DNA of 64,000 nucleotides. It comes from Bog-473 sp963743785 (GTDB lineage: Bacteria > Actinomycetota > Acidimicrobiia > Acidimicrobiales > RAAP-2). Positions 37,259 to 46,871 of the stretch are shown here, one piece after another. The notes under the pieces were generated by a model. That model did no database searches and was not told the origin of the DNA. It saw nothing but the letters and a program-made list of their open reading frames with translations. The stretch covers positions 372,001-436,000 of the forward strand of contig CAVURD010000034.1 of NCBI GenBank assembly GCA_963743785.1. Reading direction: 5' to 3'. The position numbers and the translations under genes are program-made. The number at the start of each line of letters is the position of its first letter. Within the stretch, counting starts at the first letter, position 1.

Positions 37259-39709
37259 ATGCGCAGACCGGCCTCGGTTCTCGGTGCGGAAAACGGTCGG
37301 ACAGCGACGCTTCTAATGCTGCTGCTGTTGGTGATTCCGTTTGGCCTGTTGTGGCTGTTGATTGCGGGGCACCGCGATCGCCTCGGATTCGGCAACCTTT
37401 CGATCCGGGGCGCGCTGGTGCTGGCATTCCTCGCTTTTGAGGTACTGCTGTTGGGCATCACCGAATTGTCCAGCATCGGACACCACTTCACGGCGGGCAC
37501 AGTGGCGATCCTCTGGCTCATCGTGATCCTCATCCTGCTGTTCGCGGCCAGGACCCAGATCATCTCGCTGGTTCAGCGAGCCCGGTCCCGACGATGGCGC
37601 CCGGTTCGGACTGATGGACCGTGTGAAACGATTGAGCGGTGAAGATCGCTTCTGGGTCGCCGTTCTGATCGGCGATCTTCGGGTTATTGGTGGCTACCGG
37701 ATTCCTCTACCCACCATCCTACGGCGACTCGATGATCTACCACCTCGCCCGCGTCGAACACTGGATCCAGAACCGCACGGTGGCTCCCTTCGCCACGCAC
37801 AATCTCGACGCAGGTCGAATTTTCACCACTGTCCGAGTACAACCTGGCGCACCTGCACCTGTTGTCGGGAACCGACCGATTCGACGCGTGCATGCAGCTC
37901 CTCGGCCGCTCTGGTCTGCATCGTCGGAGTCTCCGAGTTGGCCCGACTCCTCGGTGCGTCCCGCTCGACTCAGATCGCGGCGTCGGTGATCTGCGCCACC
38001 ATTCCCTCGGGGGTCCTGCTGGCCACGAGCACCGAAAACGACTACTTCGCCGCAGCCGCCGGCATCGGGCTCTTGATGATCCTGACGGCATTTTCGTTCG
38101 GGGGCCGGTGGGGATATCGAGCCGTTGCGCTCGGTGCGGCGATGGGCCTGAGCTACATGGCCAAATCCACCATGTCAGTCCTGATGGGTCCGGCCGTGCT
38201 TGGCCTTGTTCGCAGTCGCCGTGTACCGGCAGGTGCGGACAGGCGGAGGACGAAGAGACACTGCGTGAGCGGGATCACCAGGTTCTCGTCATTGCGGCGA
38301 GCGCCGTCGCGATCGTCGGTGTCTTTCTGGTCCAGACCGAGCAACTGTTCGGCACCTTGTCGGTCCGACAACGAAGGACCTGATCAGCTCGCCGATCACC
38401 ATCGCTGGTTTTGGAGCCAATGTCGACCGCGCCACGGCAGCCAACTTCCATATCGGCGACGGCGTCGCCGGCATTCAACACCTACGTCAGCAAGGTCGCG
38501 TTGGGCGCACTGCGGACACGCCTATTCGGTCTTCGGTGTCTCCATCAACGACCCCCACTACGCCGGGATCCTGCAACAGCCATACATTCGCCGTGGGCGA
38601 CTACACGCTGTTTCAACGCATCCCGGAGTACGGGGCAAACCCGTGGAATGTCCTTCTGGCGGTGGCGGCCCTCGTCGTCCTGGTGGTCGCCGTGGCCCGC
38701 GGCCGCAGGGAGTTCCGTTTGGCGCTGGTGCTTTCGTCTCAGTTTGGGTTGCGGATTCCTGCTTCTTGTACGGGAATCGCCAAATGGGTACCGTACGACG
38801 TCAGGTTCCAACTGCCCTTGCTTCGTGGCCGCTATCCGCCGTGATCGCCGTCGCGTTGAGCATCTTCCCCCGTTGGGTTACTCGTCTTGTCCTGGTCGGG
38901 CTCGTCGTCTCCTGCCTTCCACAATTGCTCGACAACGCCGAAATGCCGCTCGTGCCTCCGACCAGTATCACGGTTCCTACTTGACCCCCTATTTCGGGCA
39001 ATTACAGCCAACCACCCTGGCGCCGAACAAGCACCCGCCTATCAGACCGTCACGACGATGCTGGCCCAATCGACGTGCAAACAGGCAGCAATCGGCAACT
39101 GGGCTCGGCCTCGAATACCCACTGTGGGTGGGACTTCAGCACGAGCACTACAGGGGGGTGCTCAACGACTTCAACGTCAACAACGTCACGTCGAAAGTTG
39201 GAACCCTCCTACCGGCCGTGCGCGTCGATCACACAGCAGGGACATTCCATACGTCACTCCGAACAACGGGACGGTCAATGTCCAACAGAGCAACCTGGCG
39301 CTCTCCATCGACCCGAACAAGGCTGCGACGATCCGGACCGACATTCCCAGATTCCAGAGCAAGGTGCGCGGCGTTCGCGTACTCCCGGGTGGTGGCTGGA
39401 GCATGGCCCGGTATCGGAACTCTTCCCTTTCTGGTCAGCCAGTGGATCGCTCTACCTGTTCAGCGATTCCGCGCAGCCGGATCCAACTGCTGCTCCAGCA
39501 TGGTGCCGACCGTTCCGCAATCAACCGTTGGCCTCTTCGAGGCCAACGGGCAGTCGGTACCCACGACGATGGGTCATCACACCATCAAGGCGGATCTCGA
39601 TCTTCGCCGCGGTGTGACACGCATCGACATCGTTACCGAGCCGAACGGCGTGGCGCACCGCCGGTTGCTGATCCTGAGCGACGTAACGCTCAGGTCGGCC
39701 GGGTCCTGA
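37259..39709 (+). pseudogene. polytopic membrane glycosyltransferase-like protein, many frameshifts
   Basis: Starting at about ATG 37259, fragments in all three frames join into one membrane protein of about 810 residues: TLLMLLLLVIPFGLLWLLIAG (helix), GVLVLAFLAFEVLLLG-like helices, then YGDSMIYHLARVEHWIQNRTVAPF, LSEYNLAHLHLLSGTDRF, a multi-helix block (SVICATIPSGVLLATSTENDYFAAAA), and a polar C-terminal domain ending LLILSDVTLRSAGS. The DSMxYHLARVEHWIQN block followed by alternating helices is reminiscent of GT-C (family 39-like) lipid-linked-sugar transferases. I count at least eight frame changes, far more than in flanking genes. It could be a decaying gene or a poorly read stretch. Confidence 0.5.
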
Positions 39710-39761
39710 ACTCCTCTCCTTCCGGGCAGCACCGCTCATGGCTCGCAGGGTAGACGCCCGC

Positions 39762-40503
39762 TCAGGCGGTGGCCCGGACCACCATGACCCAGCTGTCCAA
39801 CTGGAGCGGGCCACCCCCTCCGGCCCAGAACCGGACGTCGCTGAAGCCGGCGCCTTCCAGCCACCGGCTCCACTCCGGAGGGGTGGGCAGCCGGATGAAA
39901 TGCGTCGTGTGCCGGGTCTCCCCGTCCCGGTAGACCGACCGTTGCGTCTCGAGTCGGCCGGTCAGCGGGTCGAAGCGGGAGACGTCGACCTGCGCATCGT
40001 CACCCCGGGTGACCACGGTGGCGTCGGGCGCCGCCGTGAAATGGCGGACCACGGCATCGTGGTGCATGGTCTCGATCAGTACGGTGCCCCCGGGCCGGAG
40101 CACCCGGTGGAACTCGCGACAAGGTGGCGCGGCAGTCGGTGTCGTCGTAGTAGCCGAACGAGGTGAACCAGCACACCACGGCGTCGAACGGGCCCGACGT
40201 CGGGAGCCGGCGCAGGTCGCCCACGAGGTAGTCCGGCGGTACACCGGGGCCAACCGGATCGGCCTTGGCCAGTGCGATGAACTGCTCGGAGAGGTCGACC
40301 CCCGTGACCACCATGCCGGCGGCGGCCAGACGGCGGGAGAGACGGCCGTGCCCGCACGGGGCATCGAGGACGCGGGCACCCGGATCCAACTGCAACAGTC
40401 CCAGGATCTCGGCCGCGTCGTCGTCGGAGTGCTGCTCGTCGATCGACTCCTCGTAGAAGTAGAGGTAGTCATCACCGAACGTGCCCTCGAGGTCAAAATC
40501 CAT
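39762..40503 (-). CDS. class I SAM-dependent methyltransferase, one frameshift
   Basis: The start MDFDLEGTFGDDYLYFYEES leads to the SAM motif RVLDAPCGHGRLSRRLAAAG, motif II VTGVDLSEQFIALAKAD, and FDAVVCWFTSFGYYDD. The frame then switches near 40115-40125 to CREFHRVLRPGGTVLIETMHHD, the post-II/III block, and ends WVMVVRATA. The span is 247 codons plus one base, so one surplus base explains it. The substrate is unknown; the fold and size (about 246 residues) fit small-molecule methyltransferases. Twin hairpins lie immediately upstream of its start. Confidence 0.82.
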
Positions 40504-40508
40504 GCCGC

Positions 40509-40619
40509 ATCTTCGCCGAGTACCCCGCCACAGGTGTACTCGGAGAAGATGCCTCCAAGTGACCGCGACCTCCGGTTGTGGCCGCCCCGCTCAGAGCGAC
40601 CACAACCGGAGGTCGCGGT
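40509..40619. repeat. two adjacent long hairpins in the methyltransferase/LLM intergenic region
   Basis: Hairpin 1 has arms 40509-40523 and 40536-40550 (14 of 15 paired, 12-base loop). Hairpin 2 has perfect 20-bp arms at 40562-40581 and 40600-40619 with an 18-base loop. The pair starts six bases upstream of the methyltransferase ATG and fills much of a 319-base gap to the LLM gene. No other gene is visible in this gap. A 20-bp perfect stem is too good for chance; it may be a miniature repeat element, an RNA leader structure or a bidirectional terminator. Confidence 0.7.
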
Positions 40620-40822
40620 ATTGGCTGGTGGCATCCTGCCCACTCAGTGGTGCAGGCTCGGGGCTGCCTCGTTGCCATTTGGTTGCACGTCCATCGCACA
40701 TTCAGGAGTTTTATTTCGAGAAACGAGATTTCATCGTCGTAAAGCTATCGCTGGACCGTTATCCCTGCCGGGAGGCGAAGGTGCGCCGCGCCGATCCGAT
40801 CCCCAGCACTACCGTGCGGGCC

Positions 40823-41725
40823 ATGGCCCTCAAGCTCGGCATCGTGACCCCGGTCCTGCACATGAACCCGCGGTTCGACCCTCCGGAATGGGAGGTCACG
40901 GCCAGCGTCAGCGACGTGGTCGACGTGGTGCAACAGGCTGAGACCCTGGGCTACGACTGGGTGGCCTGCTCCGAGCACATCGCCATCCCGGCCGCGGCCT
41001 CCACCGTGCGGGGCGGCCGCTACTGGGACCCGTTCTCCACACTGGGTTTCTTCGCCGCCAAGACCACACGGGTGGGCCTGCTGACCCACATGGCCGTCCT
41101 CCCCTACCACCACCCACTGGAACTGGTGAAACGGCTCGGCACCCTCGATCTCCTGAGCGACGGCCGGGTCATCGCCGGTGTCGGTGTGGGATCGCTCGAG
41201 CCCGAATTCAACGTGTTGGGACATGCCTTCGACGGGCGGGGCGACCGGTCCGACGACGCCATCCGGGCCATCAGAGCCTCCTGGGGCCATCGACTACCCG
41301 AGTACCACGGGACCCACTACGACTACCAGGACTTCATTGTCGAGCCGTCCGGGCTCGACCGCGCGCTCGCCATCTGGGTGGGTGGCCGGACGCGCCGCTC
41401 CCTGCGCCGGGCCCTCGAATTGGGCGATGCCTGGATGCCCTTCGGTTTCAAGCTCGAGCCGCTCACCGACCTGCTGGCCGATCCCACGGTGGTCAAGGCG
41501 CTGGACCGTTTTGCCGAGGAGCACGGCGCGCCCCTGGACCTGATCCTGGCCCCCGAGCCGCCGATCGATCCCCTGGGCGATCCCTCAGCCACACGAGACT
41601 TCTTGGCCTCCTACGTCGCCATCGGCGCCACCGGGTTCAGCCTTCGCTTCGACCACCATTCGCTGGCCCACTACGGCGAGGAGATGGCGGCGATGCAGGA
41701 GCTGGCCGGCACGCTGGCCCCGTAG
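40823..41725 (+). CDS. F420-type LLM-class oxidoreductase
   Basis: ATG 40823 (MALKLGIVTPVLHMNP) gives 300 residues. AETLGYDWVACSEHIAIP, RVGLLTHMAVLPYHHPLELVKRLGTLDLLSDGRVIAGVGVGSLEPEF and later AIWVGGRTRRSLRRALELGDAWMPF follow the luciferase-like (beta/alpha)8 pattern; the GVGVG block is the strand near the cofactor phosphate in F420-dependent actinobacterial members. Dependence on F420 rather than FMN is inferred from that resemblance. Reaction unknown. It converges on an acyl-CoA synthetase gene. Confidence 0.88.
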   Translation: MALKLGIVTPVLHMNPRFDPPEWEVTASVSDVVDVVQQAETLGYDWVACSEHIAIPAAASTVRGGRYWDPFSTLGFFAAKTTRVGLLTHMAVLPYHHPLELVKRLGTLDLLSDGRVIAGVGVGSLEPEFNVLGHAFDGRGDRSDDAIRAIRASWGHRLPEYHGTHYDYQDFIVEPSGLDRALAIWVGGRTRRSLRRALELGDAWMPFGFKLEPLTDLLADPTVVKALDRFAEEHGAPLDLILAPEPPIDPLGDPSATRDFLASYVAIGATGFSLRFDHHSLAHYGEEMAAMQELAGTLAP

Positions 41726-41781
41726 GGCTCCGGCGGAGTCCGGCGGCGGCGTCCGGCGGGGTCCGGCGGGCGGAGAGCCTT

Positions 41782-43409
41782 CTAGATCTTCGAGACGGCG
41801 CTCCCCAACCCGGGGTAGCCGCCTCCACCGAAGCGCGCATCGAGGGCGTCGTAGTCGACGGCCCAACCCTGACGAGGCAGCTGGTCGACGAACTCGACGG
41901 CCGACGGCTTCTTGTACGACGCGATGAGCGAGCGGCAGTGGGCAATGAGCACCTCGGCCGTGACGGCCTCGCCCTCGATCCCGTCGGCCCGCACCACCAC
42001 CGCCACCACCTTTTGTGTCCACTTGGGGTCGGGCACACCGATGATGGCGGCCTCTTTGACCCCGGGATGCCGGGTGAGACAGCTCTCGACCTCAGCCGGG
42101 TAGATGTTCTCCGCGGCCGACTTCACAATCCGGGTCAAGGGAGCGACGAAGGTGATGGAGCCGTCCGCCTCGCGTTTGCCCAGATCGCTGGTGTGCCACC
42201 ACCCGCCTCGGGTGCGCTCGGCGTTGAGCTGGTCTCGGTCGTGGTACCCGTTGGTCAGCACCCGGCCACGGGCCACGATCTCGCCGGTCTCCCCGTCGGG
42301 CACGTCGGCGCCGTCGGGATCGACGATGCGCACCTGGACCCACGGCGAAGGGCGGCCACTGCTGCCGGAGCTCCCGATACCCAGGGCGTTGAAGGTGAGC
42401 ATGCCCGTGGCCTCGGTCTGGCCGTACCCGGCCGGGTGCAACCCCCAGGGGCTGTCGTCGACCTGGATCATCTCGTTCCACGCCGGGCTGGCCCCGAACG
42501 TCCGCAACGAGGAGAGGTCATAGCGGCCGTCCCGGTTGACTTCCATGATCTCCTTGGCCGTGGGTCCCATCACGAAGCCGTAGTTGCAGCGCTCGGTCTC
42601 GATCAGCCGGCAGAGCTCCTCGGCATCGACCCGCCGGGTCATGACGTTGGTGCCCCCGAGGTGAAACGTGGCGAAGGTCGTCATGAGGGTGGCCATGTGG
42701 AACATGGGGCCCGAGTTCAGGTACACGGTGTCCTCGGTGATGCGTTGCACCAGGGCCACCATCAACGCCTGCGAGAGGACGGCGTCGTGGGAGAGCTGGG
42801 AACCGTTGGGCGTGCCGGAAAAGGCCGCAGTGTAGAGCTGGATGACCGGGGACGCGGGGTCCACCGGCGTGGCCGGATCCTCCGGTGAACCGGCCGCCAG
42901 GAAGGCTTCGTAGCTCTCGGCCGCAGCGTCGGGCTGGGCGGTGTCCTCCTGGGGGCGTGGGGCTGGGCGGTGTCCTCCTGGGTGGCGTCGAGCCGGGCGG
43001 TGTCGTGCTGCCGCCACAGGGCCGTGCCGCCCCAGTCTGCTCGGGCTGCCCGCACGGCCGAACCGATTTCCTCGTCCTGCCAGATCACGAGTTTCGGCTG
43101 CACATCGCGCAGCAGTGTCACCAGCTCGTCGCTGGTCTGTCGCCAGTTGGCCGGCACGAAGACCGCCCCCACCTTGGCGCACCCGAGCAGACATTCCAGG
43201 ACCCGGTGGCAATTCTGGCCCAGCCACAGCACCAGGTCGCCGGATCCGATGCCAGCGTCGACGAGAGCATTGGCCAATCGGTTGGTCCGCTGATCCAGGT
43301 CGGGATAGGTGGCCCGATAGTCGCCGCACACCACTGCCGTGCGCTGCGGGCGGCTGCGCCGGTGCTCGCGCAGCACGTCACCGAGCGTCAGGTCGTGCAA
43401 CTGGTCCAT
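41782..43409 (-). CDS. AMP-forming acyl-CoA synthetase 1, frameshift at a tandem repeat
   Basis: The N-terminal frame (LGDVLREHRRSRPQRTAVVCGDYRATYPDLDQRTNRLANALV) and C-terminal frame (HPAGYGQTEATGMLTFN, DGETGEIVARGRVLTNGYHDRDQ, ADGSITFVAPLTRIVKSAAENIYPAEVE) make one adenylate-forming enzyme. They join within repeated QEDTAQP sequence encoded by a 29/30-bp tandem repeat (42931-43006), so the shift equals one missing base there. The usual P-loop (TSGTTGxPKG) is degenerate: the corresponding segment reads YTAAFSGTPNGSQLSHDAV. The late catalytic Lys region is also altered (ends PRQGWAVDYDALDARFGG). Activity may therefore be reduced or changed. It is three bases downstream of synthetase 2. Confidence 0.75.
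42931..43006. repeat. 29-30 bp imperfect tandem repeat inside acyl-CoA synthetase 1
   Basis: A 23-base block (GGGCTGGGCGGTGTCCTCCT plus GGG) occurs identically at 42931-42953 and 42960-42982, 29 bases apart, with a decayed third copy from about 42989. On the minus strand each unit encodes about ten residues with the core QEDTAQP. A 29-base spacing breaks the frame where a 30-base spacing would keep it, which coincides with the frameshift in the gene. Confidence 0.8.
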
Positions 43410-43411
43410 GC

Positions 43412-45008
43412 TCAGGTGGGCGCGTCGGCCAACCGCGCGCGCAGCTCGGGCTTTATCACCTTGCCGGTGGCGTTGCGGGGAAGCTCGTCAACGAAGCGGT
43501 ACTGGCGCGGCACCTTGTAGTCGGCCAGCAACGGAAGGGCGTACTGGCGCAGTCCATCGCCGTCGACCGCCTGACCTTCGTGCAGGACGACGAAGGCCAC
43601 CACGTCCTCTCCGAGCACCGGATGTGGTGCTCCGACCACGGCGACTTCGGCCACCGCCGGGTGCTGCACCAGGACGTGTTCCACATCGGCGGCGTGCACG
43701 TTGTTACCGCCCCGGATGATCACGTCTTTGCTGCGACCGACGATGTAGAGATACCCATCCTCATCGAGCTTGCCGAGGTCACCAGTGACCAGCCAACCGT
43801 CCTTCCACATCTCTGCCGTGGCCTCCGGATCGCCGAAGTACTCGCGCTGATGGCCCGGCAGTTGCAGTCGCACGTCACCGACCTCGCCGGCCGGCAGGTC
43901 GACCCCTGCCGCGTCCACGATGCGCACCAGGGCCGGGGAGGCGATCATTCCCACCGACCCAGGCCGCTTGACCGCTTCGCCCTTGGGCATGACGGCGTAG
44001 GCCGACCCGGCTTCCGTCATGCCGTAGTTGTTGGACACCATCGCATCGGGCATGCGCTCCTGCAGCCGTTCGACCACAAAGGGAGCCAGCGGCGCACTGC
44101 CGACCGAGCACATGTCGACCGAGGAGAGATCGACGGTGTCGAAGCGGGGATTGTCCAGCAGGAGGTGGGCCATGGCCGGCACGAGGAAGATGGCCATCGG
44201 CCTCTCGGCCTCCACCACATCCAGCCAGCGGTCGGCGTCGAACTTGGGCATGTAGATCCCCCGCAGGCCCAGCTTCATGGGTGTGTAGACCAGGGCGATC
44301 CCGGCGAAGGTGAACATGGGGCTGGCGTGCAGCCAACCCGCCCCGCTCCACGACGGCGTGACGTCGCCCACCATGGAGGCATTGGAGTGCCGCACCGCCA
44401 CCCCTTTGGGGCGCCCGGTCGTGCCCGAGGTGTAGAGGATGTCGGCCAGATCGTCGGCCGATCGAGGCACCTCGAAGGCAGTGTGATCCTGGTCGCCTAT
44501 CTCCTCCCAGCTCACGAGCGCGGGGAAGAGAACGAGAACCCGAAGTCGGGCCGGCGGCCGAGGAGGCGGAGGAGGAGCCTGAGGTGGAGCTGGGGTTGGT
44601 GGTCGGTCGATCGGGCCCACCGGCGCTGACGTCGATCACCATCAGGAGCTCGTCGTTGGCCACCCCACGGTCCTGGGCCACCAACTCGCCGTCGGCCACC
44701 ACGGCGCTGGCGCCCGAATGGGCCAGCATGTGGCCCACCTCGGCCGGGGCCAGGCGGGGGTTCATCGGCACGGCCACACCGCCGGCCCGGTGGATGGCGG
44801 CATAGGAGACCAGCCAGTGCAGCGCCTCTTGCGGGTGCAGATGGATCCCGACCCGCCCATTGAAAGGCAGGCCGGCTTCGACCAGGCCGCGAGCCAGCGC
44901 ATTGGCCTGGCCCTCCCACTCGGCGAAGGTCAGGTGTCCGACGTCGACCACGGTGAAGGCCGTCTGACCGGGGAACTCCTCAGCCATCCGTCGCAGGTGC
45001 TCGTCCAT
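43412..45008 (-). CDS. AMP-forming acyl-CoA synthetase 2, one frameshift
   Basis: ATG 45008 (MDEHLRRMAEEFPGQTAFTVV). After TFAEWEGQANALARGLVEAG the frame changes near 44520-44560 and resumes at VLVLFPALVSWEEIGDQD. The second frame has the full P-loop ILYTSGTTGRPKGVAVRHSN, NNYGMTEAGSAYAV, WLVTGDLGKLDEDGYLYIVGRSKDVIIRGGNNV and the catalytic Lys in LPRNATGKVIKPELRARL, so the domain set is complete. A Ser/Thr/Gly/Pro-rich stretch (TTNPSSTSGSSSASSAAG) sits just before the break. It probably activates a fatty or aromatic acid. Site C lies 56 bases upstream. Confidence 0.85.
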
Positions 45009-45063
45009 CCCCACGTGTGCGGGACCCCCCAAGGTGCTCGGTGGCGCCGAAATGCCCAAAAGT

Positions 45064-45077
45064 TGACGCCGGTGTCA
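45064..45077. promoter_or_regulatory. palindromic operator candidate, site C
   Basis: TGACGCCGGTGTCA lies 56 bases upstream of acyl-CoA synthetase 2 and 115 bases upstream of the divergent DUF35 gene. The 14 bases are identical to site D, which lies at the same distance from its own gene. It could control both directions. Confidence 0.65.
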
Positions 45078-45191
45078 GGTTCGTTGCAGCATGGCCGATG
45101 CTCGTCCGGGGGTCAATCCGGGTGAGGGCCACACCAACCTCCGCGCACGGACCATTCCGTGAGGGACCGAACCAAGGGAATAGTCGCCGAT

Positions 45192-45599
45192 ATGAGCATG
45201 GTTCGCTTCGACCTACCAACGCCCGAGGGCGACACCATCGAGTTCTGGGAGGCGGCCAAGGATGAACGACTGCTGATCAAGCACTGTGTCGACTGTGGCG
45301 GCTATTCCTACTACCCCCGGCCGTTCTGCCCGAAGTGCTGGAGCGAGAACGTCGAATGGTTCGAAGCCAGCGGGAAGGCGACCCTCTATTCCTGGTCGGT
45401 GATCTACAGCAATGACATGCCGCCCTTCAAGGACCGCATCCCATACGTCGCAGCCCACGTTGACCTGGCCGAGGGGCCTCGCATGATGACCAACGTGGTC
45501 GACTGCCCCTTCGACGAACTCGAGATCGGCATGGCGCTCAAGGTCAAGTTCCAGCCCATCTCCGACGAGTTCACCATCCCGGTCTTCGTCCGGGCCTGA
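45192..45599 (+). CDS. stand-alone DUF35 zinc-ribbon/OB-fold protein
   Basis: ATG 45192 gives 135 residues. A rubredoxin-like zinc ribbon uses Cys32-x2-Cys35 (CVDCGG) and Cys46-x2-Cys49 (CPKC), then an OB-fold with ATLYSWSVIYSNDMPPF and DRIPYVAAHVDLAEGPRMMTNVV. DUF35 proteins bind acyl-CoA and are obligate partners of thiolase-like enzymes. The thiolase gene follows after 14 bases, so the two products probably form a complex. Confidence 0.9.
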   Translation: MSMVRFDLPTPEGDTIEFWEAAKDERLLIKHCVDCGGYSYYPRPFCPKCWSENVEWFEASGKATLYSWSVIYSNDMPPFKDRIPYVAAHVDLAEGPRMMTNVVDCPFDELEIGMALKVKFQPISDEFTIPVFVRA

Positions 45600-45613
45600 G
45601 AGAGGACACGCAC

Positions 45614-46789
45614 ATGAGCGACGCTGTCATCGTTTCCGCCATCCGGACTCCCATCGGGCGCGCCGGGCGGGGCCTGGCCGGCCTGAGCCTCCAGGGGATC
45701 GGTTCGCAAACCGTCGCCGCCGCCATCGCCGCCGCCGGCCTCGACGCCAACGACATCGATGACCTGCTCATCGGCGAGGTCCTCCAGGGCGGCGGCTGCA
45801 CGGCCCGCTACATCGCCAACGACCTGGGTCTGCCCACCGACACGCCCGGGGGCGCGGTGCAACGCCAGTGCGCCACCGGGATGATGGCCGTCCAAGATGC
45901 CGCCGCCCAGATCCGCTCGGGCATGGCCCAGGTCATCGTGGCCGGGGGCATCGAGTCGATGACCCGCTCGCCGGCCCTCTTCGCCAAGGCACCGGTGCCG
46001 TTCGGCGTCATGCAGCAGTTCATCCCCCCGAGCCACCCCGACACGCCCGATGCCCCCAACATGAACATGCTGATCACGGTGGGAGAGAACACCGCGCGCG
46101 AGTGCGGGATCACCCGGGAGGAGTCGGACCACTGGTCGTATCACTCCAACCTCAGGGCCGCCGCGGCGGCCGACGACGGCCGCTTTGCCAGCGAGATCGT
46201 GCCGGTCACCGTCCCGGTCGGACGGGGCGAGACGGCCACCGTCAGCGTTGACGAGCATCCGCGTCGTGACACCACACTGGCAAAACTGGCTGCGCTCCCC
46301 TCCCTCACCGGGCCCGACGGGCAGGTCACGGCCGGGAACTCGTCGGGGATCGCCGACGGCGGAGCCGCCGTCGTGGTGGTCGATCGCGACTACGCCGATG
46401 CCCACGGCATGGAAGTCATGGCGACGATCCGGTCGTGGAACTCGTGTGGGATCGAGCCGGCCCGGACCGGTCTGGCGCCCACAATCGCCGTTCCCAAGGC
46501 GCTGCAGCTGGCCGGCCTCGATGTCTCCGACGTCGACCTGGTCGAAATCAATGAGGCCTTCGCCACCATGTCGGTGGCCTGTTCCCGGAAGCTCGGCTTC
46601 TCCCATGACATCGTCAACGTCAACGGCGGCGCGGTGGGGATAGGCCACCCCGTGGCCGCTTCGGGCACCCGTATCCTGGTCACCCTCATTCACGAACTCC
46701 GCCGCCGGGGCGGCGGCATCGGCGTGGGCACCCTCTGCGCCGGTGGCGGCATGGGATCGGCCACCGTGCTCGAAGTCAGCGCCCCCTAA
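45614..46789 (+). CDS. acetyl-CoA acetyltransferase-type thiolase
   Basis: The 391-residue protein has VIVSAIRTPIGRAGRG, nucleophile Cys86 in QRQCATGMMAVQDA, EINEAFATMSVACS, NVNGGAVGIGHPVAASGTRI with the active His, and GTLCAGGGMG with the second Cys. This is the classic degradative/biosynthetic thiolase set. Its DUF35 partner lies just upstream and two acyl-CoA synthetases are on the opposite strand, consistent with an acyl-CoA chain-shortening locus. Confidence 0.93.
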   Translation: MSDAVIVSAIRTPIGRAGRGLAGLSLQGIGSQTVAAAIAAAGLDANDIDDLLIGEVLQGGGCTARYIANDLGLPTDTPGGAVQRQCATGMMAVQDAAAQIRSGMAQVIVAGGIESMTRSPALFAKAPVPFGVMQQFIPPSHPDTPDAPNMNMLITVGENTARECGITREESDHWSYHSNLRAAAAADDGRFASEIVPVTVPVGRGETATVSVDEHPRRDTTLAKLAALPSLTGPDGQVTAGNSSGIADGGAAVVVVDRDYADAHGMEVMATIRSWNSCGIEPARTGLAPTIAVPKALQLAGLDVSDVDLVEINEAFATMSVACSRKLGFSHDIVNVNGGAVGIGHPVAASGTRILVTLIHELRRRGGGIGVGTLCAGGGMGSATVLEVSAP

Positions 46790-46871
46790 GGCGCCCTCGG
46801 CCGGATTCGGCGCGACTCGAGTCGACTCGAGTGCGTCCGTTCCACTGGCGATGGATCCGGGGAGTCCGGGG

